Shown here piece by piece: positions 41,540 to 50,477 of a stretch of DNA of 64,000 nucleotides (positions are counted from its first letter, which is position 1; each line of letters begins with the position of its first letter). A program made the translations under genes and the position numbers. The stretch comes from Alphaproteobacteria bacterium MarineAlpha12_Bin1 (GTDB taxonomy: Bacteria; Pseudomonadota; Alphaproteobacteria; UBA6615). The notes beneath the pieces were generated by a model, which ran no database searches, had not been told where the DNA came from, and saw only the letters and a program-made list of their open reading frames with translations. The stretch covers positions 1-64,000 of the forward strand of contig PTJY01000005.1 of the NCBI GenBank assembly GCA_002937505.1, in the 5' to 3' direction.

Positions 41540-41883
41540 GTTTGGCGTTAAATTTAGCTCCGCATCCAGGCTCGTACAATAAACCTCTTATCAATCGGGA
41601 ATCGCGTCGGTCAAACAAAATATTTTTTTATTTACTCTATGGTATGGTTTAGTTGGTAAAATTTTAAAAAAAATCTGTCTAGTTTAATTATTTTTTCTCA
41701 CTAGTAATTATGTTTCTTTGTTTCTTGTTTAAGTAAATATAGATGAGGTTTTTCGAGATCGGATAGTAATATCATCAAATCGCAAGATGTTATTTTATAT
41801 TTGGTTATAATCTGTTATTACGTAATTGGATCCTAAAGAAAATACTTTACCAACTTAATATTAACCGCAGATTAATTTCTGAT
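41540..41883. other. AT-rich intergenic region upstream of the LysE-family gene
   Basis: About 340 bases of AT-rich sequence follow the hairpins and should contain the promoter of the LysE-family gene. I see no open reading frame, RNA gene or repeat that I can support. Confidence 0.5.
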
Positions 41884-42522
41884 TTGACAGACTATATAAT
41901 TATAAATGGTTTTATTTTCGGGTTAGTGCTCGCAGCACCGGTTGGACCCGTAGGAGTTCTGTGCGTTCAGAGAACGCTCTCAGAAGGGCGCCTGCATGGG
42001 ATACTGTCTGGACTGGGAGCAGCCGTTGGTGACGCAATTTATGGAGCTATTGCAGCATTCGGAATTAGTGCGATTCAATTATGGATTGTTGATCATCAAG
42101 TAGCGCTGAGAACGGCTGGAGGAATAATTTTACTTTTATTGGCGGCTAAAACGTTGATTGTGACAACTCGGCGATCTTCGGAGTCACGAGTGGGTGAGGT
42201 TCATACTGAGAGCTTATTGCAGGACTTTATTTCAACTTTTCTACTGGCAATAACTAATCCTATAACTATGTTAACTTTTGCGGGGTTATTTGTCACTTTG
42301 GGGGTGACCGATGCTGGAGAATCAATTGGGAATGCTTCTCTGTTAGTTGCAGGTGTATTTATAGGGTCCGCTATGTGGTGGTTTGCTCTTTCTTTTTCAG
42401 CAAATCTTGCTAGGCCTTACCTGGATGGGGGCTACCAAAAATGGGTATCACGTGTATCTGCGGCTATTTTGGTTGGTTTTGGAGTTTATGCGCTAACCAC
42501 GGCTCATTTTTACCAGATTTAA
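41884..42522 (+). CDS. LysE family amino-acid exporter
   Basis: The 212-residue integral membrane protein starts with the LysE/RhtB signature: a hydrophobic helix, then APVGPVGVLCVQRTLSEGR, then SGLGAAVGDAIYGAIAAFG. Five or six membrane segments are visible. Members export amino acids such as lysine, homoserine or threonine; the substrate here is open. The start is TTG with no strong ribosome-binding site. It stands alone, downstream of the RNA candidate. Confidence 0.88.
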   Translation: MTDYIIINGFIFGLVLAAPVGPVGVLCVQRTLSEGRLHGILSGLGAAVGDAIYGAIAAFGISAIQLWIVDHQVALRTAGGIILLLLAAKTLIVTTRRSSESRVGEVHTESLLQDFISTFLLAITNPITMLTFAGLFVTLGVTDAGESIGNASLLVAGVFIGSAMWWFALSFSANLARPYLDGGYQKWVSRVSAAILVGFGVYALTTAHFYQI

Positions 42523-42588
42523 CTCCAAGCTTAATAGATTTGAAATTGGAATCTCTTTCCAAATATAGAACTGTTACGGAATTGTCTC

Positions 42589-43371
42589 ATGTGGCCTGAT
42601 ATAGTTGATATTAATGACTTTTATAGCTCTAGCTTGGGTAGGATGACTTGTCAGTTGCTCAGACGTCAGATCAGAAGATATTGGGACAACACACGAGGGA
42701 TGCGAGTGCTTGGAATAGGATTTGTGAACCCCTATTTAAGACCTTTTCTTGATGAGGCAACTAGCGTTATTGCTGCGATGCCCTCTAGCATGGGTGCATT
42801 TGGAGTTGGATATCAGCGCTTAGGGCCAGGTAACACTTGCTGTCTTGCTGATGAATGTTCCCTTCCTTTTCTGGATTTGTCTTTGGATAGAGTCATACTG
42901 GTGCATAGTTTTGAATATACAGATCAAGTGAATTTGATGCTCAGAGAAATATGGAGAGTGATGGATGATGGAGGTCGTTTATTAATTGTTGTTCCCAATC
43001 GCCGAGGCGCATGGTCACATACTGATTTTACTCCATTTGGGCATGGTCGACCTTACTCTATCGAACAACTTAAAAGTACTTTGAGGCAATCTTTGTTTAC
43101 CCCTGTGAGGGATACAAGGGCATTGTTTATACCTCCAACTCGAAGACGTTATTGGCTCGCTGCGGCTCCAGCATGGGAAAAGATAGGCGCTCGGTGGTTC
43201 CAAGTGTTTGGGGGAGTTGTAATAATGGAGGCAACAAAACAAATATATGCTGGAAACACATTTAACAGACAACATCAGGCCCGTAACTATGTTCCCTTAA
43301 CAGGAGAGGTCACCCAGAGGACTAGAATAATTTCATACAGAAACTCTAATCACGGCTTAGGAGATATATAG
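42589..43371 (+). CDS. SAM-dependent methyltransferase, class I
   Basis: The 260-residue protein has a weak class I methyltransferase pattern: RVLGIGFVNPYLRPFL replaces the glycine-rich motif I, LPFLDLSLDRVILVHSFEYT is motif IV, and EIWRVMDDGGRLLIVVPNRRGAW is the post-motif strand. It resembles the uncharacterised methyltransferases often found near hydroxyacylglutathione hydrolase genes in alphaproteobacteria. The target is unknown. Its last 26 bases overlap the 3' end of metW on the other strand. Confidence 0.8.
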   Translation: MWPDIVDINDFYSSSLGRMTCQLLRRQIRRYWDNTRGMRVLGIGFVNPYLRPFLDEATSVIAAMPSSMGAFGVGYQRLGPGNTCCLADECSLPFLDLSLDRVILVHSFEYTDQVNLMLREIWRVMDDGGRLLIVVPNRRGAWSHTDFTPFGHGRPYSIEQLKSTLRQSLFTPVRDTRALFIPPTRRRYWLAAAPAWEKIGARWFQVFGGVVIMEATKQIYAGNTFNRQHQARNYVPLTGEVTQRTRIISYRNSNHGLGDI

Positions 43372-43996
43372 CCTCTTCTGCAAGCCAATTCGTCCAGATT
43401 CCGACGCTGTTTTTAGGTGTTGCATGACCCCTATGGTTTATACTTACTATCCTATGTATGACAAAACCCATTTCACCTGCTAAGGCAACAAAGTCAGTTA
43501 AAGTAAAGAATCTTATATTTGGCGAGTCGCACCATTTATATGGTAATTTTTCAGACATTGGGCTTCTGCCATGAATTAATAAGTCAAAACGAACTCGCCA
43601 GTAACCTAGATTTGGAAAGCTTACAATGGCGTGTTGTCCAATTCTTAGAAGCTCGTTCAAAGTTCCTCGAACATCATATATGGACTGCAATGTTTGAGAA
43701 AGTATGACATAATCAAATGCATCAGAAGGATAATTTTTTAAGTCGTCTTCTGCGTCTCCTTGTACAACTGCTAATCCAAGACTGACCGATTTGTTAACTC
43801 CTTCTTGACTTAATTCTATGCCTCGCCCATCAACTTGTTTAAAATGGACGAGGTAGTTGAGTAAGTCTCCATCACCACAGCCTATGTCAAGGACTCGACT
43901 ACCAGACTTGATCATATCAGCCACTAACTGGAGATCCACACGATCCCTTATTTTTTCAGCTGACATGTTGTTAGTAACCATTGTTTTTCCCGCCAT
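43346..43996 (-). CDS. metW: Methionine biosynthesis protein MetW
   Basis: MetW is a methyltransferase-fold partner of MetX in methionine synthesis. The sequence has RVLDIGCGDGDLLNYL (motif I) and DYVILSQTLQSIYD, ending in the family motif RFFTLTDFVALAGEMGF. The track begins at 44029. I use ATG 43996, one base after the metX stop, which gives MAGKTMVTNNMSAEKIRDRVDL; MVTNN or MSAEK are alternative starts. It is the second gene of metXW. Confidence 0.92.
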   Translation of the reverse strand: MAGKTMVTNNMSAEKIRDRVDLQLVADMIKSGSRVLDIGCGDGDLLNYLVHFKQVDGRGIELSQEGVNKSVSLGLAVVQGDAEDDLKNYPSDAFDYVILSQTLQSIYDVRGTLNELLRIGQHAIVSFPNLGYWRVRFDLLIHGRSPMSEKLPYKWCDSPNIRFFTLTDFVALAGEMGFVIHRIVSINHRGHATPKNSVGIWTNWLAEEAIYLLSRD

Positions 43997-43997
43997 T

Positions 43998-45185
43998 TTA
44001 TATGTTCGATTGATCCGCAGCTGCAGCAATAAAGCCTGATAAAATACTAAAAAATTCTGGCTCGTTCAGTAAAAAGGCGTCATGTCCCGAGTCAGTATTG
44101 ACTTCAACAAAACTTACAGATGCTCCAACGGCATTTAATGCATGGACAATCTGCCTAGATTCAGAACTTGGAAATAGCCAGTCAGAGGTAAAGCTGATCA
44201 AACAAAACTTAACATCCGTATTCAAAAATGCGTTCGCTAGAACATCATCGTGCTCTGCAGCTAAATCGAAATAATCCATGGCTCTAGTAATGTATAGGTA
44301 AGAATTTGCGTCGAACCTCTCAACAAATGAGTTACCTTGATGGCGTAGGTAGCTTTCTATTTGAAAGTCTGCTTCAAAACCATAACTGACATTAGTTCTA
44401 TCTTGCAGTTCCCTGCCAAACTTTCGATGCAGAGCTGAGTCTGACATATACGTTATGTGGGCCGCCATACGCGCTACTGAGAGGCCTCGATTAGGAAGTT
44501 CTTGGTTTTCATAATAGTTACCGTTTCTCCAGTCGGGATCAGACATAATTGCTTGTCTTCCTACTTCATGAAATGCAATATTTTGTGCTGAATGGCGTGC
44601 GGCACCAGCAATGGGTATTGCACATGATACGCGATGTGGATATTTTGAAGCCCACTCTAATACTTGCATGGCGCCCATTGATCCGCCGGTTACGCAAAAT
44701 AATTTTTCAATTCCAAGATAGTCAATAACTAATTTTTGGGCGGCTACAATGTCTGTAATGGTTATTAAAGGGAAGGACAACCCAAATTGTTTCCCAGTCT
44801 TAGGATTTATATCCCTTGGGCCTGCGCTGCCCATGCAACCTCCTAATACATTTATGCAAATAACGTAATAGCGATCAGTGTCTATAGGCAGTTCTGAACC
44901 AACAACCATGTTCCACCATCCAACGTTTCCTGTTATAGGATGCACTTCAGCTGCAAATTGATCCCCAGTGAGTGCATGACACACTAAAATTGCATTTGAC
45001 CGGTCGGCGTTTAGTTTACCATAAGTCTGGTAAGAAATAGTGAAAGGGCCAAGTTTCTGTCCAGAAACAAGAGAAAGTGGAACTTGTTCTCCGAGCACAA
45101 TATTATGGCCAGGCAAATCGATCACTGCAGGCTCTACAGGAATAGAGCCTTCATGTGCGTTATTAGAATTTGAAACGGTGGTCAT
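43998..45185 (-). CDS. metX: Homoserine O-acetyl/succinyltransferase
   Basis: MetX acylates homoserine in the first committed step of methionine synthesis. It is an alpha/beta hydrolase-fold enzyme of 395 residues. [29 protein letters not shown], the nucleophile Ser in [15 protein letters not shown] and the catalytic His in [10 protein letters not shown] are present. Acetyl versus succinyl specificity cannot be read with certainty. It is followed directly by metW and divergent from the chorismate mutase gene. Confidence 0.95.
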   Translation of the reverse strand: MTTVSNSNNAHEGSIPVEPAVIDLPGHNIVLGEQVPLSLVSGQKLGPFTISYQTYGKLNADRSNAILVCHALTGDQFAAEVHPITGNVGWWNMVVGSELPIDTDRYYVICINVLGGCMGSAGPRDINPKTGKQFGLSFPLITITDIVAAQKLVIDYLGIEKLFCVTGGSMGAMQVLEWASKYPHRVSCAIPIAGAARHSAQNIAFHEVGRQAIMSDPDWRNGNYYENQELPNRGLSVARMAAHITYMSDSALHRKFGRELQDRTNVSYGFEADFQIESYLRHQGNSFVERFDANSYLYITRAMDYFDLAAEHDDVLANAFLNTDVKFCLISFTSDWLFPSSESRQIVHALNAVGASVSFVEVNTDSGHDAFLLNEPEFFSILSGFIAAAADQSNI

Positions 45186-45241
45186 AGTTTATTACTTTTA
45201 ATTAGTTCTTAAGTTTTGGCCAATACAATAGTTTAATACTG

Positions 45242-45270
45242 CTCTATGTTGGCTGATGCTAAAGTGTCAA
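45242..45270 (-). promoter_or_regulatory. Possible metX promoter
   Basis: On the minus strand TTGACA (45270-45265) is a perfect -35, but the expected -10 position 16-17 bases on reads CATAGA or ATAGAG, a poor match. The transcript would have a leader of about 55 bases. I looked for a SAM-II-type riboswitch in this leader and could not support one. Confidence 0.3.
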
Positions 45271-45347
45271 CGTTTTCTTTGTGAAAAGATTTATATAATT
45301 TATATAGAAGTACAAAAAATGATTACTTTCCAAGGAAAAATTTAATT

Positions 45348-46202
45348 ATGAACGAGAAACAAAACGGAATTGATGCGTTCCGCCGTGAGATTGACGACAT
45401 CGATGACGCCCTTCTCGATTTATTACAGCGTAGAGCTGGATTAGTCGAAAAGATAGGTTCTCTTAAAGCACGACAGAGTCAAAGTGTTTTTAGACCAGCA
45501 CGTGAAGCAATGCTTTTACGTACCCTGTTGAATAAAAGCAATGGCAAACTATCAGCTCGGGCAATAGTAAGAATATGGCGAGAGATTATTGGGGCTTCAA
45601 TAGCCATGCAAGGGGATCTGACAATAGCTTGCTGTCCATTTGGAAAAAATATTATTAACGAGGTTTTAGTCCAGGAACGCTTTGGCCTTTCTGCAAACTT
45701 GTTGTCCCTAGCTGACCCTTCTGAGGTAGTGCATAGCGTTGCCTGCCGTAAAGCTAAGCTTGGATTAGTTCCTTTTCCAAATAATAATTTAACTTCACCT
45801 TGGTGGATGATGTTAAAAGACATTAATGATGAAGACGTTTTACGGGTGATCGCAAGCGTACCGTTTTTATTGTCTGGTCAAGATAGTAAATTAGATGCGT
45901 TAATTATATCTCTTGGTGAAGCAGAGTTAAGTGGTGAAGATGAAACTCTTTTGGCTTTGGAGTTTAATTCTGACGTTATAATTGATCGTGCTCATAATGC
46001 TTTTTTGTCTGAAGGCTTGGATTGTGTTTGTATTGATTCATATAAAGATTTAGATAAATCAGGGTCGCAATCTTATTTGTTTAAGTTTAGCGGATTAATA
46101 GAGAAAAATGATGATAGATTGGATAGAGCTCTTTCAGAATTTTCGCTAATAACTGTTTGGCAGGTTGGAATATATGCTACTCCATATATTCTAAAACAAT
46201 AA
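45348..46202 (+). CDS. Chorismate mutase with C-terminal prephenate-dehydratase-like region
   Basis: Residues about 1-90 are an AroQ chorismate mutase (FRREIDDIDDALLDLLQRRAGLVEKIG, FRPAREAMLLRTLL, IVRIWREIIGASI), which converts chorismate to prephenate. The remaining 190 residues look like a partial periplasmic-binding-type fold as in prephenate dehydratase. The catalytic TRF motif of the dehydratase is not seen, so this part is probably regulatory or non-catalytic. Similar 280-residue proteins occur in other alphaproteobacteria. It is first in an operon with hisC (26-base gap) and tyrA. Confidence 0.87.
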   Translation: MNEKQNGIDAFRREIDDIDDALLDLLQRRAGLVEKIGSLKARQSQSVFRPAREAMLLRTLLNKSNGKLSARAIVRIWREIIGASIAMQGDLTIACCPFGKNIINEVLVQERFGLSANLLSLADPSEVVHSVACRKAKLGLVPFPNNNLTSPWWMMLKDINDEDVLRVIASVPFLLSGQDSKLDALIISLGEAELSGEDETLLALEFNSDVIIDRAHNAFLSEGLDCVCIDSYKDLDKSGSQSYLFKFSGLIEKNDDRLDRALSEFSLITVWQVGIYATPYILKQ

Positions 46203-46228
46203 ATTACTTACTAAGGAGTGTTTTAAGA

Positions 46229-47338
46229 GTGGTTCGTCCACAGGCTAAAGAAGGTATATTGAGGGTGAAACCTTATGTGGGTAGTGAAGCTCATAAAGGT
46301 AAAATACTATCTGAAGGTAGAAAACTCATAAATATTAGTTCGAATGAAAGCGCATTTGATGCTAGTCCGGCAGCAAAAGAAGCCTTTATGGGATCTGCTG
46401 GGGACTTAATTCGTTATCCTGAGATAGATGCTATGTCTCTTCGGATGGCTTTGGCCAGCCACCATGGAATTAATTTAGAGAATGTAATTTGTGGCGCTGG
46501 CTCAGACCAAATAATTGATCTTTTGGCTTTAGCATATGCCGGTATAGGCGACGAAGTTGTCTATAGCGCTCATGGGTTTCAAATGTATCCTATAGCGGCA
46601 CATGCCGTTGGAGCTACACCTGTAGCTGCTCCGGAGTTAAATTTAACAGCTGACGTAGATTTACTTTTAGAAAAAGTTACTGATAAAACTAAGATTTTAT
46701 TTCTTGCGAACCCTAATAACCCTACTGGATCTTATGTTTCACAAAGTGAAATTAAGAGACTTCACGCTGGTTTACCTGGAAATGTAATATTAGTAATTGA
46801 CGCAGCTTATGCGGAATATGTAACGGCTGAAGATTATGATTCAGGAATAGAACTCGTTCGAAATGAAAACAACGTGGTGATGACACGGACATTTTCCAAA
46901 ATATATGGCTTAGCTAGCTTACGAGTCGGTTGGGCCTATGGCCCGAAAGAAATCATCGAAACGCTTGATAGAATTCGTCCGCCATTTAATGTCAACTCAA
47001 TAGGTATCTCTGGGGCGATTGCAGCTCTAGCTGATAAGGAGCACACTAAAAAGTCAAAATTACATAATAGTGAGATACTACATTGGTTTACCGAGGAGGT
47101 TAAGAGAATGGGGTTAAAGTCACATCCCTCATTCGCAAATTTTCTGATTGTATATTTTGATCCAAATACACCTAAAAATGCAGAAGCGGCATACCAATTT
47201 CTTTTTGAACGAGGAATCATAACTCGTCGGGTGGGAGGTTATGGTTTACCTGACTGGGTGCGCATATCAATGGGCACCCAAGAAGAAATGGAAATTGTTT
47301 CTGCTACATTGAAAGAGTTTGTCGAAAAAAATGATTGA
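46229..47338 (+). CDS. hisC: Histidinol-phosphate / aromatic aminotransferase
   Basis: A PLP aminotransferase of fold type I with GAGSDQIIDLL, NPNNPTGSYV and the Schiff-base lysine in TRTFSKIYGLASLRVGW. Its place between chorismate mutase and the prephenate/arogenate dehydrogenase suggests it works in tyrosine and phenylalanine synthesis as well as histidine. The track start (46157) overlaps the upstream gene. I use GTG 46229 (MVRPQAKEGILRVKPYV), preceded by AAGGAG. The product is 369 residues. Confidence 0.92.
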   Translation: MVRPQAKEGILRVKPYVGSEAHKGKILSEGRKLINISSNESAFDASPAAKEAFMGSAGDLIRYPEIDAMSLRMALASHHGINLENVICGAGSDQIIDLLALAYAGIGDEVVYSAHGFQMYPIAAHAVGATPVAAPELNLTADVDLLLEKVTDKTKILFLANPNNPTGSYVSQSEIKRLHAGLPGNVILVIDAAYAEYVTAEDYDSGIELVRNENNVVMTRTFSKIYGLASLRVGWAYGPKEIIETLDRIRPPFNVNSIGISGAIAALADKEHTKKSKLHNSEILHWFTEEVKRMGLKSHPSFANFLIVYFDPNTPKNAEAAYQFLFERGIITRRVGGYGLPDWVRISMGTQEEMEIVSATLKEFVEKND

Positions 47339-48293
47339 TTCACCTTTGTTTAGTCATGTTACGATAATAGGTTTAGGCCTTATAGGCTCTTCATTGGCGC
47401 GGGCCATTAAGTCAACCAATGTGGCTAGTTGTGTCTCTGTTTATGATAATGACAAAGAGGTTCGGGCAATCTGTAAGGGTCTAAAAATTGCAGACACTGT
47501 TCATGACTCTATCTCTGACGCAGTGTCTGGAGCAGATTTAGTAATATTGGCAATTCCAATTCGGGCCTACTCATCGGTAGCTAAGGAAATATCCCAACAT
47601 CTTTCCTCTGATGTAATAATCACCGATGTTGGTTCAGTTAAAGAAGAAGTTATACTTTCCCTTAGGGCTGAGTTGCCTCCTTCGGTAAACTTGGTTCCAG
47701 GCCACCCTGTTGCTGGAACAGAACACTCTGGCCCAGAATCGGGGTTTTCAGAGCTGTTTTTTGATCGTTGGGTAATTTTAACTCCTGAGAATAATACAAA
47801 TACTGATGCTATAAACATAGTAAAAAAAATGTGGGAGAAGCTTGGTAGTAATGTTGAAATTATGGATGCCCCTCATCATGATAGAGTTTTAGCTATTACT
47901 AGCCATTTACCGCATCTTATAGCCTACACAATTGTAGCTACTGCGGCTGATATGGAAAACCAATTACAGGCAGAGAATAAAAATAAAGAAGTGGTTACAA
48001 CAGCAGACGTTGTAAAGTTTTCAGCCGGAGGTTTTAGGGATTTTACCAGAATAGCTGGATCAAATCCTGTAATGTGGAGAGATGTTTTTTTGAGCAATAA
48101 AGATGCTGTTTTGGAAATGCTAGGGCGTTTTAACGAAGACCTTACAGCTCTTCAAAAAGCAATTCGATGGAGTGATGGTGAACAATTAGAGAAATGGTTT
48201 ACTCGTACTAGAGATATACGCCGAGGAGTAATTGAGGCTGGTCAGGCAGGACGGTTTGAATATACAGAGAATAAAAAGGAAGATGATAACTAA
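47331..48293 (+). CDS. tyrA: Prephenate/arogenate dehydrogenase
   Basis: TyrA oxidatively decarboxylates prephenate or arogenate in tyrosine synthesis. The NAD-binding motif is IIGLGLIGSSLARAI. LVPGHPVAGTEHSGPESG and the HDRVLAITSHLPHLIAY active-site segment are conserved. I use ATG 47331 rather than the track's TTG 47319; the start overlaps the hisC stop by eight bases. The product has 320 residues, with no ACT domain. It completes the chorismate mutase-hisC-tyrA operon. Confidence 0.94.
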   Translation: MIDSPLFSHVTIIGLGLIGSSLARAIKSTNVASCVSVYDNDKEVRAICKGLKIADTVHDSISDAVSGADLVILAIPIRAYSSVAKEISQHLSSDVIITDVGSVKEEVILSLRAELPPSVNLVPGHPVAGTEHSGPESGFSELFFDRWVILTPENNTNTDAINIVKKMWEKLGSNVEIMDAPHHDRVLAITSHLPHLIAYTIVATAADMENQLQAENKNKEVVTTADVVKFSAGGFRDFTRIAGSNPVMWRDVFLSNKDAVLEMLGRFNEDLTALQKAIRWSDGEQLEKWFTRTRDIRRGVIEAGQAGRFEYTENKKEDDN

Positions 48294-49366
48294 TTCCATT
48301 TAATTTTAGGGAATTTTGCAAGTGTAACCGGCCCTACTTTTAGATGTCTATTTTGCAGAGTCATTGGAACTCTAATCAAGCTTTGTGCTCCTTTTTCTGG
48401 ATTCTGAATAAATATAGGTAGGGCAAGCTTTATAAAAGATGCTTTTGTGCGATTTAAAACCTGATCCTTTTCTAATAAGTTAACCACATCATCAAGGCCT
48501 CGAATGTTTGTAGCAAAGGAGCCTTGAAACTGCAGCTCTTTATCGAGGGCTAAAGTTCCATTAGTTTCCGCAATTAAAGAGCCCCAAACTAGCTTTATCT
48601 GGTCCAACTCTATTGTACCCCCTTTATCCCTCCATGATCTTAGTTGATCTACTGAAAAGGGTCTTAAACCCAACTCTCCTTTTAAGTGGAATTTTCCAGA
48701 TACGCTTTCTACCTTTGTACCTAATTTCTTTAACGTTTTATCTAGTTTTGGGAAGCTAGGTATATTTATTCCCTTAATTTCTATTTTTGAGGAAAGTGAC
48801 TTACCAATTGGATGAATTGCTTTCTTGTTTGTGGAAATTACAGAATGGTCACTAAGCTCAATCATAAAATTATCAATTCCAATAGAATCTCTCCAATTAT
48901 TTGGAGAAATGATTAGGTTTGACATTTTAGAATCATATTTTCTTTTTATTTTTTTAGTGGGGAAATTTATTGATTGAGCTAGTACCTCTTCTGCTTCTAT
49001 GGCTGCATGGAAAGTGTTTTTGGGGAGGTTTATATTTATTTTGTGGGAACCCGGAGCGGAAACGACTACATTCTTGGGGGAAAATAGTGATGAACTTATA
49101 ATTACACTTGATGATTTCCAATAGCTTTTTCTGTTATATCTAATCAATCTTATTTCTGGTCTTTCGAGGAGCATTCTGATTTTGAAAGGATATCCCGTAA
49201 AATGGATATCTTGCCAGCTAATTTGGATGTTCTGATTACTTTGGGATGCAGCCCAATCAGTTATTCTAGTTTGGGCTTGATAGGTTAAAAAAAACCAGAA
49301 AGCTGAAAGGGTTGTTATGATTATAAATAAAAAACCTATAAGTATTTTAAAATTTTTGGACCGCAT
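48290..49366 (-). CDS. DUF2125 family protein
   Basis: This protein has one N-terminal membrane anchor (FKILIGFLFIIITTLSAFWFF) followed by about 330 residues of beta-rich, probably periplasmic sequence. It matches DUF2125, an alphaproteobacterial family of unknown function. SWQDIHFTGYPFKIRMLLERPEI is the recognisable family start. I use ATG 49366 (MRSKNFKIL) instead of the longer track start. The gene overlaps the 3' end of tyrA by four bases and converges with it. DUF2125 genes are often next to tyrA in this group. Confidence 0.85.
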   Translation of the reverse strand: MRSKNFKILIGFLFIIITTLSAFWFFLTYQAQTRITDWAASQSNQNIQISWQDIHFTGYPFKIRMLLERPEIRLIRYNRKSYWKSSSVIISSSLFSPKNVVVSAPGSHKININLPKNTFHAAIEAEEVLAQSINFPTKKIKRKYDSKMSNLIISPNNWRDSIGIDNFMIELSDHSVISTNKKAIHPIGKSLSSKIEIKGINIPSFPKLDKTLKKLGTKVESVSGKFHLKGELGLRPFSVDQLRSWRDKGGTIELDQIKLVWGSLIAETNGTLALDKELQFQGSFATNIRGLDDVVNLLEKDQVLNRTKASFIKLALPIFIQNPEKGAQSLIRVPMTLQNRHLKVGPVTLAKFPKIKWN

Positions 49367-49462
49367 AAAGTTCACCCTGCATGTCAATAAATTATATTTT
49401 GCAAAAATAAATACTTAGATCAACTTCTGCCTTTTTATAAATCGATAAACTGTAAAACTTTA

Positions 49463-50095
49463 ATGCCTAATCTTATGCCGAAAATCTCAAAAAGTTTATC
49501 AGATATCTTAGATCAATATGCACTTAAGGAGGGAGAATATAAAAAAGTACTCAATTCAATAATGGAGTCTAAAAAAAATAAGGGTGATTTATGGGTATTT
49601 GGTTATGGTTCTTTAATGTGGAGGCCAGGGTTTCCTTATAAGGAAAAGCAACTTGGAATTGTTCATGGTTATCATAGGTCTTTTTGTGTTTATTCGCATT
49701 TTCACAGAGGAACCAAAGAACGACCTGGATTAGTTTTAGGGCTTGATCTTGGAGGAAGCTGTAAAGGTATGCTCTACAGGGTAAGTTTAGTTGATGCAGA
49801 AGCTGTTGTTGAATATCTAATTAAAAGGGAGATGGTTACCAATGCCTACGCGCCTGCTTGGGTAAAAGTTAGAGCAGGTGGTTTAGTCACCTTAGCTCAT
49901 ACTTATACTGTAGCGCAGAATCATACTCAGTATGCAGGAAAATTAACCTTGGAAAATGCTGCCCAGCACATAAGGGGGAATCAAGGCAAAAGCGGTAACA
50001 ACGCAGATTATCTTCGTAAAACAACAAGCTATATAGAAAAAATGGGATTAAACACAGATTTTCTTAGGTCTTTACAGAACTTGGTAGAGAATTAG
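49463..50095 (+). CDS. Gamma-glutamylcyclotransferase, ChaC family
   Basis: ChaC-type enzymes release 5-oxoproline from glutathione. The substrate motif is FGYGSLMWRPGF, and the catalytic Glu is in LIKREMVTNAYAPAWV. SFCVYSHFHRGTKERPGLVLGLD is conserved. The 210 residues fit the family. It is divergent from the DUF2125 gene, a common alphaproteobacterial neighbour, and is followed by the convergent AT-rich gap with DnaA boxes. Confidence 0.93.
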   Translation: MPNLMPKISKSLSDILDQYALKEGEYKKVLNSIMESKKNKGDLWVFGYGSLMWRPGFPYKEKQLGIVHGYHRSFCVYSHFHRGTKERPGLVLGLDLGGSCKGMLYRVSLVDAEAVVEYLIKREMVTNAYAPAWVKVRAGGLVTLAHTYTVAQNHTQYAGKLTLENAAQHIRGNQGKSGNNADYLRKTTSYIEKMGLNTDFLRSLQNLVEN

Positions 50096-50477
50096 ACAAT
50101 CTTTTTGAGAGTTTGTTTGACTCTAATAGCTTAGGAGGCATGACCATAAGATGTATGTTTTATCCACAGGAAGTAAAAACTATTCTTAGCTGGGGTAGGC
50201 AATATTTAGAACGATTATTATAAAATAACCGTAACTAAAACAAATTATAACCTAAATAAAACAACATTTATTAAAAGTTCCCTTACATAAGAAACAAAGG
50301 ACTACCGTTGATTTCTGGCGTTTTTATTAAAGTTGGTTTTATATTAAATACTTTATAAAATTAATTACTGCTAGAATTAAAGTAATAAAACCAGTACTTT
50401 GTTTTTCAAGATATTTTTATGAGTAAGAAATCCTGAAAATAGTTCCACAGGTTTATCCACAGGTGACTATTCTCTTT
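50096..50477. other. AT-rich intergenic region with two DnaA boxes (possible origin-like site)
   Basis: The 382-bp gap between convergent chaC and the plsC-like gene contains two exact consensus DnaA boxes, TTATCCACA at 50160-50168 and 50453-50461, in the same orientation, plus a partial TTCCACA at 50443. The sequence between them is extremely AT-rich (TAAAATAACC, TTATATTAAATA and similar), as expected of a duplex-unwinding region. No dnaA, hemE or parAB gene is near, and origins usually lie between divergent genes. It may be an origin, a DnaA-titration site or chance. Confidence 0.3.

Noticed and set aside
45186-45347. SAM-II-type riboswitch ahead of metX
   Set aside because: Part of the minus-strand leader (TATTAAACTATTGTATTGG) loosely recalls SAM-II, but the closing stem and the AGCTAAA element are missing.
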